Shown piece after piece: positions 34,990 through 52,458 of a DNA stretch of 64,000 bases. Source of the DNA: Marchantia polymorpha subsp. ruderalis (Eukaryota > Streptophyta > Marchantiopsida > Marchantiales > Marchantiaceae); assembly GCA_037833965.1 (NCBI GenBank), contig AP031355.1, positions 3,683,501-3,747,500 on the forward strand, in the 5' to 3' direction. The position numbers were made by a program, and so were the translations under genes. Each line of letters begins with the position of its first letter. The first letter of the stretch is position 1. The notes beneath the pieces were generated by a model. It saw nothing but the letters and a program-made list of their open reading frames with translations. It made no database searches and was not told the origin of the DNA.

Positions 34990-36350
34990 CTATAGAAAGA
35001 TTTCAAACTCCAGCTTCCACGACTGACTGTTACTTTCAAACAATCCAACTGCACCCGATTCTTCAGTTGAGTCGTGATACAACTCTCCGTCAAGGATTCA
35101 AACGAAACAGTGAAAAGGGCTCGGCTATGCTTCCTTTCTCACATATACTTTTCATACTGAAGGTCATGAACTCACCATATTGAAACTTTTCATTCGCTTT
35201 ATGACACCGGACAAAAGATACGAAAGGAATACTATTGACAACATTACACTACAAAGGTTCACAAAGGCCGAAGTAGAAGGACAGAGTTAGTCACTCTCCT
35301 GATTAATATTCACGTCGCTAACTATCTCAGTAACATGAACACTATCAGCATCTGCGGAATCTGAAGGTCTTGATAAAACTTCTCCATTCAAAGTACATTT
35401 TTTTTCAATCAAGTGTAGTAATAGTTCGGTCTCCAAAAGGCTTAGGTATTAAGTACTCCATAAATGCATCTAAAATTAGACTTTGAGATTACAATCAAGA
35501 TATCAGATTCCAATATTGATCAAACTTTTATTTAAGACATCATAAAAGGATCAAGATATCAGATTTCATCATTGGTCTATTTTCTTTCTAATATATCATA
35601 AATCGGTCATCGAATTTTTGTGCTTACTACTGCATAGACATATGCATCATATGCTCAACACATTATGAAGAAAGGGTATCAAATGTGACATTTATCATCA
35701 TTTAAATTACATTCATGTGTTATTTGTTCTTACTTAATTTATTCTTATAACAACATCACCGCCTTTTAAATTTGATCAAGTGGTTTGTTCTTGTTTTCCA
35801 AGTGATTTGATGCACAATTAGTCAAGATTTTTTCAAAATAAATCATCAGCATAATTTAATATCTTTCTAGAATATGAATTTTCACACACTTGCACAGTTA
35901 TGTGACTATCAGTAGCCTCCAAAATGATTGCTGCGTTTTTTTAAAAGGGAAAAAAATTGTTCACAAATTTGGAATAGAAAACCAATATTGACAATCTTGA
36001 ATGATAACATAGTCTGTTAAGTATATATTGGTTCTCAAATTTCAAAGACATGATTGTTTCAAGCGTTCTTTGAAAGCATTTTTTTTAAAACTCAGATCCC
36101 GGTCTAAACATGAAGCATAACTAACTCAAACATACAAAAGAAAAGCAGCTTATGAATAAATATATGGTTAGAGTAAATGGGTTTTCTACCTGAATTAGAA
36201 TTCAATGATCAGACATAAATTTATAATCATCTCATTAGAAGACATCTTTGCAAGCCAATCTCTTGATTTTTTTAAAAAAAATTTAGTGACTTGAATAAAT
36301 TACATAGAATTTTTATGATTAGTTATAAATGTACTATTTATTCCGAAAAA
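34990..36350. other. AT-rich intergenic stretch
   Basis: No gene is supported. It ends at the long TA microsatellite. Confidence 0.4.
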
Positions 36351-36364
36351 ATTAACCTTCCTTT

Positions 36365-36367
<3 letters not shown>

Positions 36368-36411
<44 letters not shown>
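36368..36411. repeat. Long TA microsatellite
   Basis: About 22 uninterrupted TA dinucleotides, the longest simple repeat in the window. Confidence 0.95.
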
Positions 36412-36413
<2 letters not shown>

Positions 36414-37381
36414 CATACTCATCAAGTTTTACTGAGAGAAGATGTGAATAAAATTAAGCCAAAAAAATATTAATATGGTAAATAAATATTGATATTGTTA
36501 TATGATAAATAGAATGTATATTGCAAAATAAAAGCTGTGAGCATTATTAAAACTTATAATTTACAAGGGTTTTAAGTATGTTTTATTGCATGAAATAACA
36601 CTCTTAAACAGTTAGATATCATAAGACCTTATACTACATTTCTTCATTTCTACCTTCATAACTACTTTGAATATGCTTTTGTTTTCTTTGCTTCAACCTA
36701 GCCTCACTTTTTATGATCATATTACACCACTTGTGCTCATATGATGAAAATGGCAAATATCTTTACATACATGAACAACTTTACTCATTTGAGAAATTCA
36801 GAACTTGCATAAACAGTTGTCCCCTTTGTCAAAATTACCTCACTGTTTGACACTCCGAATGTTCATCAAGGCACATGTGTGAAAATACTTCTATATCAAG
36901 TTTTCATTATATAAAACTAAATTCATTGCCCACTATCTTCAGTCTTAATGTGAAAAAGAAGTATATCCACTCTCATACCTAAAGGAGATATTATATATTA
37001 CCCATAACCATTATATTCGGAATGTCAAATGTATATGAAGTCAACAAATTTTCTACCTATCATCGTTCTTGTCAACTTGATGAATAAATAGGGTTGAATT
37101 TGATCAATTTTTATCACAAAACCATCATACAATTTTTTATTTGCTTCAGTGAATTTGTTTTCTTGTAAGAGAATAGCCGTTAGGCAAGGTATTGTAACCT
37201 TGTATGAATTCATCAAGCACAGCCTTTTTGAATCAAATGTGGAAAATAAATTCAAAAAAAACCCTAACTTTAAAAATATATGAGGAATTTATAAGAGATA
37301 ATAATCTGAAACTTTTCTTCACTGCTTCAAAAGTAAAAATAATACAGTTTATATTAAAGTTATTATAAACCTCAATAACAA

Positions 37382-37386
37382 GCGGG

Positions 37387-37429
<43 letters not shown>

Positions 37430-37454
37430 GCGTGTTCGATCCACGCTCACCGCA
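37382..37454 (+). tRNA. tRNA-Phe (GAA)
   Basis: This 73-base nuclear tRNA has no intron. The acceptor stem begins GCGGGGA. The D-arm box A reads TAGCTCAGTTGGGAGAGC, the anticodon arm is CAGACTGAAGATCTG with anticodon GAA, and the T-arm box B is GTTCGATCC. The discriminator base is A and no CCA is encoded. The sequence has the form of the plant cytosolic tRNA-Phe, including the G-A opposition in the acceptor stem. A T-rich run that could stop RNA polymerase III follows at 37460-37463 and beyond. It stands alone in AT-rich DNA. Confidence 0.98.
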
Positions 37455-38019
37455 AACCCTTTTCATTCTCCTTGTTTAACGTGTATCAACAGGATCGTAG
37501 TGTTTAATACTCAAAAGACGTTCTACGATGATCGTGAGAGTTCCAGGTATAAATATACATTTTGAAACTATTCAAGACAAAAATTTGGAAACTACATCGC
37601 GTGCTCCTTACAGGCAGTCAAGGAAATTTTGTTTTGTTTCAGATCTGTAATTTTCAATCTGATATCATCCAAGAGGTTTCATGTCTTGTGATGTACATGA
37701 AGTGCCATGTGACGCCTTTCCTGCGACATTGAGTATATTCCAGAAAAAGGGACGATTGTATTTTGACTTGTTAATATTATTCCCTATGCTGACTTTCGGA
37801 CTCAGTTTCGAGAGTAAATCTTAGGTGTAATATTCTCTAATGTTGTCTTGCCCAATCATTGAATAGTTGGACTTTTGGTGGATTAATTCTTAGAATGATT
37901 TCGCCTTGCGCTGACCTCATTTGACCTAGTCTATCATAATTAGCGATCAAGTGAACCCTTTATTCCATGCAGTTAACTATGCTTCACTCGACCAAAGACT
38001 AAAAACGTTGAAAGCTTGT

Positions 38020-38042
38020 ATAGACCTAAACCCTAAACCTTG
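38020..38042 (+). promoter_or_regulatory. Telo-box-like motif
   Basis: The sequence CCTAAACCCTAAACC (about two plant telomere units) occurs at about 38025-38040. No adjacent gene start is supported, so it may be a chance or interstitial telomeric remnant. Confidence 0.3.
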
Positions 38043-38345
38043 TCTTAAAGTCTGTTTCAATTTTGCGGATATCATCCAAAGTCGCAACCACAAGTCGACA
38101 GCAACTGAAATTTTACAATATAATGTATCTCAAAATGCACATCAAAAATTTGACGGAGTACTCAACTTAAAAGACTGGAAGTTACAGTTGAATTGCTCTT
38201 TTTTCTTACACAATCAGCTACTCCAAAGGTCTAACTTTGGCGCTGGTTAGAGGAGAGGCATCCACCTATATTTGATAAACAAATTGTGTTCTGGAATCAT
38301 ATATTAAATATGTTATGGTTCATTTTCATGTTACATAGCTTTGAA

Positions 38346-38647
38346 ACCAATTACCGAGTGATTTATCTTTTATATCAACCCTACGTTGTATATTATGTGC
38401 TAAACTGCTTCCAGCTTCTAAGATTACTCTTCTTTGCAGTTCACAAATGCGAGTTCTAAAATTGTGATTCATTGTACTAAGCCATTGCTCTGCTGAACCA
38501 ATTACCGAGTAATATATCTTTTATATCAACCCTACGTTGCAAATTATGTGCTAAACTGCTTCCAGCTTCTAAGTTTAATCTTCTTTGAGGTACACAAATG
38601 CGAGTTCTAAAATTGTGATTTAGTGTACTAAGCCATTGCTCTGTTGA
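38346..38647. repeat. 151-bp tandem duplication, two copies
   Basis: Units 38346-38496 and 38497-38647 begin ACCAATTACCGAGT and end in GCCATTGCTCTG.TGA. They are nearly identical, with about ten differences, and lie in non-coding DNA. Confidence 0.92.
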
Positions 38648-39799
38648 ACCTGATAACCTTTCACATTCTTTTCATGGCGGTCAAGCTTCATTTATGGACT
38701 TGTTATTCCTGACTCAGTAGCCATGTTTGCATAACGTTCCCATGTGCTGAAAATGTGTTCAAGATGTAGGCTCAGGCAGAGGTCAAAATTTGTGATAAGT
38801 AGATTTGAAACCGTGATATTCTTGTCATGCCCTCGCTAAGACAGAAGACTCCACCCCGCTGAATGCTTTTCCTCACGTTATAATGCAGCAGAGCCCCATT
38901 CCCAGTTGTTCTTGATGAATTGACGCCACGTACAGTCCGCCTAAATGCACATTACTGTAGGATGATTAAGGTTACAAGAAGTCTTCAAAAGATTGCTCCT
39001 TTAGTACTCGCGTTTCATGCTGACGTTTATTTGTCTCGTAATGTTATCCAAAGAAAGTACTCTGGATAAAGTAGTATATCGTCCGCCCTTGCAGACAGAT
39101 TCCTTGGTAGACATCAAAGTTTCATCGTTGTAAAACTGTCGACGGATACGAGAGTAGTGCAATCTGTAGTCGCAAAAGTCTATATTATTACCAGAAAAAA
39201 CTTCTGTTAGAAGTCAGCGTCAGTTGCCTGAACTCAAGAACTTTCATCTCTTTTCATCGCTTGGGTCGTAGCCCAATATAATTACCTTTCTGATGAAACG
39301 ACGCGCAAACAAGCGAATCCCGTCAACACCCTCCTGATTCAAGATTGCGATACCAATCATTGCCTTAGCTACAATTTCTGCTCCCGGAAACTGTTCGGAA
39401 CGAATTCAATAACGGGCCGGCCAGTAGCTTTTGGTCACTACAACTTTTACAATGTCGGGGATGTAGCAAGGTCCCAAACCACTGTTTTCGTCAAGATACA
39501 ACTTTGACTACCGTCTGTTCCACTTTGTATTGCAGCCTGCGTTGTCACAGTCTTCTGAGCTGGTAGCTGGAATTGGCTCAGCACAAAGACTCAGACTTGT
39601 ATTCGACGAACATGAGGCTCTAAATTACAGCGCTAACACTAAGAATTGATGAAGGTTCTGAGATCTGGTGACTGATCAAATTTGAGGTTTTTGCCGAGTT
39701 ACATCAGATATTACTTTTGCCTTGATATGTTCAAAGATCTGAGGTATTTTTATGTATCATGTATCTACTGTCGAGGCAGAAAAAGGACATTTGATGCTC

Positions 39800-39805
<6 letters not shown>

Positions 39806-39834
<29 letters not shown>
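39806..39834. repeat. TA microsatellite
   Basis: About 14 TA dinucleotides in intergenic DNA. Confidence 0.9.
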
Positions 39835-39841
<7 letters not shown>

Positions 39842-41852
39842 GCTCTGTATATCTACATCTACCTTACATTTGACTTGCATCAAACATTGAATTCATATGA
39901 AGGTCAGGTGACAAATGTTTGTCACTAGACTGAGCCGTAAATTGCTTCCAATCGCTTTTCCGCTCGGTAATATCGGATAGGATATCGAGTTCAGAAGGAG
40001 GTAATTTCTATGCGCTTCAGCATTGGAGTCAAGATCTTGGTCGGCCAGACCTAACTCTTCCCTTGATAGGTGTTTCGGGAAAAAGCTTCTCCGCATAGCG
40101 ATGAAGCAGGGCTACGTCACTTTTTTAATTACCTCGCTAATTAGGACACGCTATACCATGATGTACTGGTCAGACACTATCAATGGAAGGAGTGGAAATT
40201 CGCTCAAAATGAATCCTCCTCATGTTGTTCATATTGAACGACATTTTCGCTGATATTCAACAAGATCATCACACTGTAGGACACAAACATTGAATGAAAA
40301 TCTACGACGTTCGATCAGCGTTGGAACAGGAGGGTTTGCGGCCATCACCTATAGAACCGTCACTATCTTATCGTCCTCGACAAGACAAGCAGGCATCGGT
40401 TCGCTCATGCCAGTTTTTCTGCTATGCAATGAAAACAAGCATGCCCGCAGGAGAACTCTGGTGATATTTCTTCAAAAGATCAGTGACGGAGGAATATGGC
40501 TCAAAATCTGGCCTGAGATACATGGAGAGAAAATCCTACTGAGCTGAAAATGCAGTAAATCACTTTGTCAGCAGCAGAATTGATCCCATCTTTTGACGTT
40601 TGAGACATGTACTAGGATTTATTACCAGGTCCTAGTAGGCTAAGACAGACCGCAGTTTCCCGAATAATTTATCTTAACGAACCAGGAGACTTTCATGAAA
40701 AGACCTTGATTTTGCTCATTTGTTGATTACAAGCGATTTAAAGGCCCGTTCTCTAGCACACACAATGTGTCTAGCGCAACTGCTAGCAGTTATCAGATAT
40801 GTTGATTCTCAGTCTGGGCATACCTCGCCTCACCTCCTATTTATATTGTTATGCGTTGTATCGCGACTATAGTACACGGTGAATTCCGGGTTCAATGTCA
40901 GGACAAACTTAGCAAGATTAAAACCTGATCGACATTCAATCCCCTCAACGTGTGACAGTGAAAAGTGTGTATTTCTCCATGATTTAATGAATTCACTGAA
41001 GTGACAAACTTCAGCTCTCGTGTGGCAAGTGCAGTAAATTACCTGCTTCTTCGAAAACCGACGGTGGGGGCGTCAAACTTTGAGTGGGGAACTTGAATAC
41101 AAGCCTTTCAGGATGCGGGGAAATCTTCTAGGGATAATCAGGAGGTGCAGAGAAGGAAGTGCAAGTTCCGGATCGTGTACTTGGAGCTTGAAGACTTCAA
41201 CTTCAACTTTCGACCACCGAGTAAATGAAGAATAGGTTCAACGAATGTCAAATATTCATGAGCTGGTGGTCCTCTGAGGGTAAAAGTACGTACAATATTT
41301 TTGTTTTCGCCTCGAGATTTCAACATGTCCTGCATCGGCGCATTGGTCTTTTCCTCCGCTACAGTTGTACCATTCCACGTGGCTACTGGGAAAATTCTGG
41401 AAGAAATTCATCGGTCACACTATACGACGTGATTTTGACATGATTTGAGGAGAAAAATTATTTCCCTAATACAGAGTTGAACCTCCCAATATTCTGAACT
41501 GGTATGATATTATCTATTAAAAACAATTCCAAGTGTAATTTTGGAATACAATTCCTATCATCATCAAAATACATATATGTGAGAAATCGTAATTTGTCAT
41601 ACATTAATTTAAATGTCTATTTTAACAGTTCACTTTTTATAGACTTCAGCAACACACTTCATTACAGATAGTATCATCGATTGTTTCACTCAAAGTTTTG
41701 TACATGTATCCGTGTTCAAATGTAATAATAACGCCACTATTAATTTTAGTGAACAATACCGAATAGCAAATGAAAGAGATTTTGGTGCAAAACAATGCAC
41801 TTATAGAATGTTCTAGGAGGGATGGAACCTACTATGAGAAAACAACGGACTC

Positions 41853-42040
41853 TATTTTTGTGAGTGACACCTCCCAATAGTGAATCCCTAACACCAATGT
41901 ATGTCACTATTAGTAGGTTACTAGGAGGTTATACTCAAGGCTAAGCACTATACTCTTGTGAATGACACTTCCCAATTAAATTGAAATCCTAGCACCAGTA
42001 TATGTCACTATTGCAAGGTTCAACTCTATACTAGTCACTT
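41853..42040. repeat. Diverged tandem repeat, about 98-bp unit
   Basis: Two units begin GTGAGTGACACCTCCCAAT at 41860 and GTGAATGACACTTCCCAAT at 41958, each with a TATGTCACTATT motif later on. Confidence 0.7.
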
Positions 42041-44694
42041 CATTCACATTTCGATTTTTTTAAGTCTAAATACCACGAATGATGAGAATTCCCGTTGGAA
42101 TAAAGTAGCCTTCAGTATAGCAAACGCCACTGGATTGATTGCTAGTTTTCAAAGTCTGACTACGGCATTTGGAGGTTTTCAATTCTGGTAGGGTCGGATT
42201 ATTTGTGAAAATATACGCAAGATAAACAAGCTAAGCCTGGTTGTACAGTGAATGCTTCAATATATCGTTCACAAACTGTGAGAAGTACTGTCAAAGCTTT
42301 CATTGATACAAGGAACATCTTAACTTAACATATTCCCTAAGTTAAGTTTGATCAAACAAAAGTGTTTGATCAAGTTGATCTTTGCTTTAGTTTTTTTTTT
42401 TTAATTTAAATTGACGAGGTTAGATTCATATATTAAACAGTATGAGCAATAAGATTGTAGCATGAATTTACCACCTGTTTCAATTGACAAGTTACACAAA
42501 CTTACTAGAGTACAATCAAAAAATTGATAGAAAAAACGAAGAATTGAAAGCTGCATCTGCCTGTTGTAAACATTTTGTCTGTTGCATCTGACTTTTTTAC
42601 TCTCAACAAACTTCTAGTGAAACTTTTTTTTCTAAATGAGTTTCCGAATGTATAATAACTTGAAATTCAAAAATCAATCAAATCTCAAGTTTTCTAATCA
42701 CAATTTTTTATCTTTTAAAAATTTCTTAATAATTTTGCAATCGTTCTACGCAATTCTAAGTTCAAATTACATTATTGAACTATGTACTATTTCAAGAAAT
42801 CTTTATTTTCTCAAAAGTCTAAACTTTAAGTTTATGCATATCTCACTTGTAGAGATCCCAACCCTTTCACAGTTTTCATAAAAAAAATTCCAAAATTCTA
42901 CGAGTTCTCATAATTGTTGCCAATAAATTTCCATCGTTTAAAACTTCTACATCTATGAAATAAAAAATTGTCAACTTTGAATTCAAGTAAAGTCAAAACA
43001 ACTTTTAACTTCATTTAATGTTAAAAATCCAGCCCAACTTTACCATCAAGTCATGATATAAACATTAAAAGTTACGTGTAATAGAATGTTAAACAACAAT
43101 TTCAACATAATCACGGATATAAGAAATTTAAAAAGTTTAACAGGAAACCGCATTATAGGAATCAATTGACAGAATAATCACATTTGGAAATCTATCACTA
43201 GTTGCATAAAATTTTCAAAAAAATGGTATACTAACCAAACCCAAAATGATCGCAATGAAAACATTAAATATTGATCACAAAAGCATTAGACAGCGGAGCC
43301 TCCCGAAGCTTGTAACCTTCAAGATCTAAACCACTTTTAATAATGATTATGTCCAGTGTCGTGGAACTTTATCAACTTCACCACTGAAAGCCGATCCAAA
43401 CCTTGTCAAAAGTGAGCCACTTTATTGCCTTCATAGAGCAATAAAGTGAATGGGTGAATTCAAGAGGCTTGAAATTCAGACAATAACAGAGAGAAGTTAC
43501 AAGCACTGGTGGTGAGATGAAAATAGGTCGCCCGGCCACAAATTCCACAAGAACATAACCCGATCACTCACCGAAGACTGACTCTGCGGGTTCACCATGA
43601 CTCGGGTTAAGAAAGGCGAACTTTGCAACTGAAGTGGTGATCGAGTGAGTGAGCTTAGCTCAAGCAACTCTCCATTCTATATTCCGACAGTGCACTGACC
43701 TCGACACGTGTCAGATAATCCTTGAGCAGTTCGCGAAGCAGAACTCTGCCAACATCCCGAGCCCCGAAAGCAATCATACGATCCCACGTACCCCACCTCC
43801 GTGTTCCACGCGTTCAGATTTCCCGAGCTCAGACAAGTGTACCGACACGTGTCTGCAGGAGATCGGCGGCCGGAATTTGGTAAGAAACGAGAATGACATC
43901 TGGAGGCCCCTGCGCCAATTGAGTTGTGCATGGGGCCGACAGCATCTCTCAGAAAATTGACTAAAAACCGGACGATGGAGAGCGCTTGGACCTGGGAATC
44001 AATCGCAGTTGATCGTAGGCCCCACCGATCCTGCAATTTCAGAATTCCTTGACCCGAGGGAGGTACACTTGTTCGACGGTAAAGCGAGGCCCCGTGACGC
44101 TCGTCTCCTCGGCCTTCCAAATAACTGGTGCTTCACAGAGCATCGACAGGTCCGGGACCAATCGGAGCACTCCACAAATTTAAATCACGGACGGTCTCAG
44201 ATCCTCGCACCTTGAGAAGAACTCGCTTCAGAGACGTTTCGCGCTGAGGCCTGGAAAAAGAGAAAATCTCGCTCCTGAGTTCATTTCTCGCCATTTGGCC
44301 TGCACAAAGGGCCGAGGCGGAATTTAATCGAATTGCAGCGCAGTCAAAAGGGTTAGTGCCGATGAATCCCAGGGGGGTGGAATTATTTCGGCGTATTGTG
44401 TCGCGTGAGGTGGTCCTCGTTCATCGTTGGACTCGACTTAGACCTGAGTTGAAGCTCTCGCCGAGATTCGTGCTTGACTTTGAGCACGGGGGAAAGCGGA
44501 GGAGCAGCGGAACGAGATGGGACGGCGGCGAGATCTCTGCTCCGTCGTTTTGCAGGTTCGTCGCCTCGGGGAGGCTCTCGCTGTCCCTACAAAGCTCGGG
44601 GACGTCATGCGGCTGAGCTCATGAGATAGAGAGCATGCACTCGATGCTCGACTGACTGACTGCACGCACCTCACGGCACCACTTCCTCCTCCCG

Positions 44695-44722
44695 CTCCTG
44701 CTCCTGCTCCTGCTCCTGCTCC
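44695..44722. repeat. CTCCTG microsatellite in the beta-amylase leader
   Basis: About five CTCCTG units are followed by CTC triplets, about 200 bases upstream of the first-exon ATG of the beta-amylase. They lie in the probable promoter or 5' leader. Confidence 0.85.
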
Positions 44723-44924
44723 TCCTCCTCGTCTGCTAATGATTCAGCGCAAAGCGCGAGCGGAGGAAATCTGAAAGGGATCGATTGCTCGTCGCTCGCG
44801 GTGCCGTGTTGCGCTTCGCCTCTGGAGGTTGTAGGGGCGTGCAAAAGTCTACTCTCGCTGGAACCGCCTCGGCAGAGACACTGAGGACGAGCTCCGTGGC
44901 GGGCCAAGCTGCGGGTCTGTATCG

Positions 44925-50448
<5,524 letters not shown>

Positions 50449-51872
50449 CACAGTCCACTCAATTGTACACCTATCTTCGTTCAAGCTAGAAATAATCAGA
50501 TGGTTTTTTGTGGTTAACACGTATACAATATACGACCATGTGCTTGCAGTTAATTATGATTATCGAGTTTCAAGTGGTATTGGCTTTGTTAGATCATGCA
50601 AATTTAACAATCTTGCATAAACTTGCCGTCATTATATTTTCTCACTATGAACACTGTAATTTGTAACAGGGGAATCTATTCACTGAAGGTCTTGAATTCA
50701 AAAGCGTGAGGTTATAGAGCCTCCAGAAAGTGGAAAGGTGCCCTTTAGAAGCAACGCTTGTGGTCGGGAAGACCTGTATATACTCTACTGGTGGAGGCTA
50801 CAGACCGGATTGTATCACTGCATCTTAGGACTGTAAAATACCCATTATTTCTTGTTGTAGTGTGAGTATCATGCTCCAGCGTTCTGCAATTACATAATCT
50901 GAGAAAGATTAGATAGGCCGATACTGCACCTCAAAAGCAGGAGAATCCTGTGTTGTAATGAGATAGTAAGGGAAGTGTGGAAGAGAATGTTCAATGGCAG
51001 GTCATTTTTTATAGACTACACTTCTTTCATTTGGGAAAGGTACGGAGCTGTATTGAAGGTGAAATGGAATCGAAAGTGAATGTATGATTTCAAGACATTC
51101 TAGTCACATTCACGAATATGTGTGCTTGTAGTAGTAATCTTTGTCATGATTGTATGGGTGTACATATCAAACTTTCATGTTGGGGAAATGATCATAGTCT
51201 CCTGCGCTGATGAATGCAGCATTTTGATGCTTGTACTGGATTGTTGATGTACACCATGTCACAAGATTCATCATCTGTGGATATTTGTACGTGAAATTTT
51301 AATATAAAATGTAGATTTAACTTCCTTGAACGTTAAAATCAAACTGAAGTGGAAAAATAGAATACCAAGTAATTATAAATACACAGTACAACAAATTTGC
51401 TAATTAATAAAACTTTCTTTCTAAATATAAAAAGTGTAACAAAATAAAATATCACAATAAACATGAAACAAAATGAACACTTTATATAAAACTCAACAAA
51501 AAATATGTATATACTACACTAAGAAAAATGATTGTATCCTCGTATATGAAATAATCTACCTGAAAGAAGAACAACGACACGGTCTTAATATTAATTAATG
51601 AAAGGTAAATCCTTAAAATGTAGAATACCAATATAATTCAGTTTCATTAATCGACAAATCATAAGCTAATTATCATACAGTATGTCAGCCATGGAAAGTC
51701 ATGCAAAATATGCAAAACAATGCATCCGAATCGACCACTCGATCTTTATAAGCAATGACAACATTCTTTCGCGGCTACCGCAGGGAAGAGAATAGCAAAC
51801 GGAAGAGGTTTTAGTTGATATTCAAATTGACTCCAAAATGACGTAAACTTAAAATGACAGAGACAAGCAACA

Positions 51873-52172
51873 TCAAAATTCACCGGCAACCAAAAACTGG
51901 CTCTTGTGTCGACGAATAAAGCAAGTCCTTATCCCCATCCTGCTACCGAATAACAACTCGCGCCCGCCACGCCCACGTCGCCGGTCTCGATTCTCGACTT
52001 TGGTCTCTCGACAACAGAGTGTGACGTCGTAGGATATGCAAAGAGCCCGAGACTCGTCCACGACGGTTCCTTGCGCTTGTGCGAGTACAAGTTCCGTTGC
52101 TGATTTGTAAAGACAAGATTGGGCTTTTGTGATCAGTCGAGCCCAGCACTGCAGTGCTTCTGGAGCCTCCAT
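51873..52172 (-). CDS. Hypothetical small protein, divergent from the formyltransferase gene
   Basis: A 99-residue frame starts at an ATG at 52172, 286 bases from the ATG of the divergently oriented formyltransferase gene. It starts with a helical, Ala/Leu-rich segment (about residues 1-35) and has a basic Arg/Gly-rich stretch (RDRRRGRGGR) near residue 65. No family is recognised. It may be a gene sharing the bidirectional promoter or an antisense leader frame. Confidence 0.3.
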   Translation of the reverse strand: MEAPEALQCWARLITKAQSCLYKSATELVLAQAQGTVVDESRALCISYDVTLCCRETKVENRDRRRGRGGRELLFGSRMGIRTCFIRRHKSQFLVAGEF

Positions 52173-52458
52173 GTAAGCGCTGATTATTGTTTTAAAGCAT
52201 TGGAAATCCTCTTGTGAACAAAATTCTCAATCTGTTGAGGTTGTTGCTTCTAGAAGTAGACAACATTTTACTATGTCTGCCTTTCTGGATTTCCAAATGC
52301 TGTTCTCTTTGGTGTCGTTTTCTCCCGCCTTGGCTTAGCGGCTTCTTTCGTGTAGTATTGGCGTCACGTCGAGTGACGAGGCTTTGAAGTCGTGATGCGA
52401 GGTTTCTCAATTGTGAATTTTGGCAGCGGAGGTTTGATTCTTGAAATCAGAGCTGGTG

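Larger units (their letters stand above)
38650..43500. other. Intergenic stretch with minor repeats
   Basis: No gene is supported. It includes a TA microsatellite (39806-39834) and a diverged tandem pair (41853-42040). Many short frames occur, none with recognisable domains. Confidence 0.4.

Noticed and set aside
37233-37466. Minus-strand frame across the tRNA gene
   Set aside because: It reads the antisense of the tRNA-Phe (GSNTRPSDLQSDALPTELS), a familiar false protein.
43649-44215. Overlapping frames of 68-147 codons on both strands
   Set aside because: No motif, no ATG support for the plus frame, and mutual shadowing in a GC-richer stretch before the beta-amylase.
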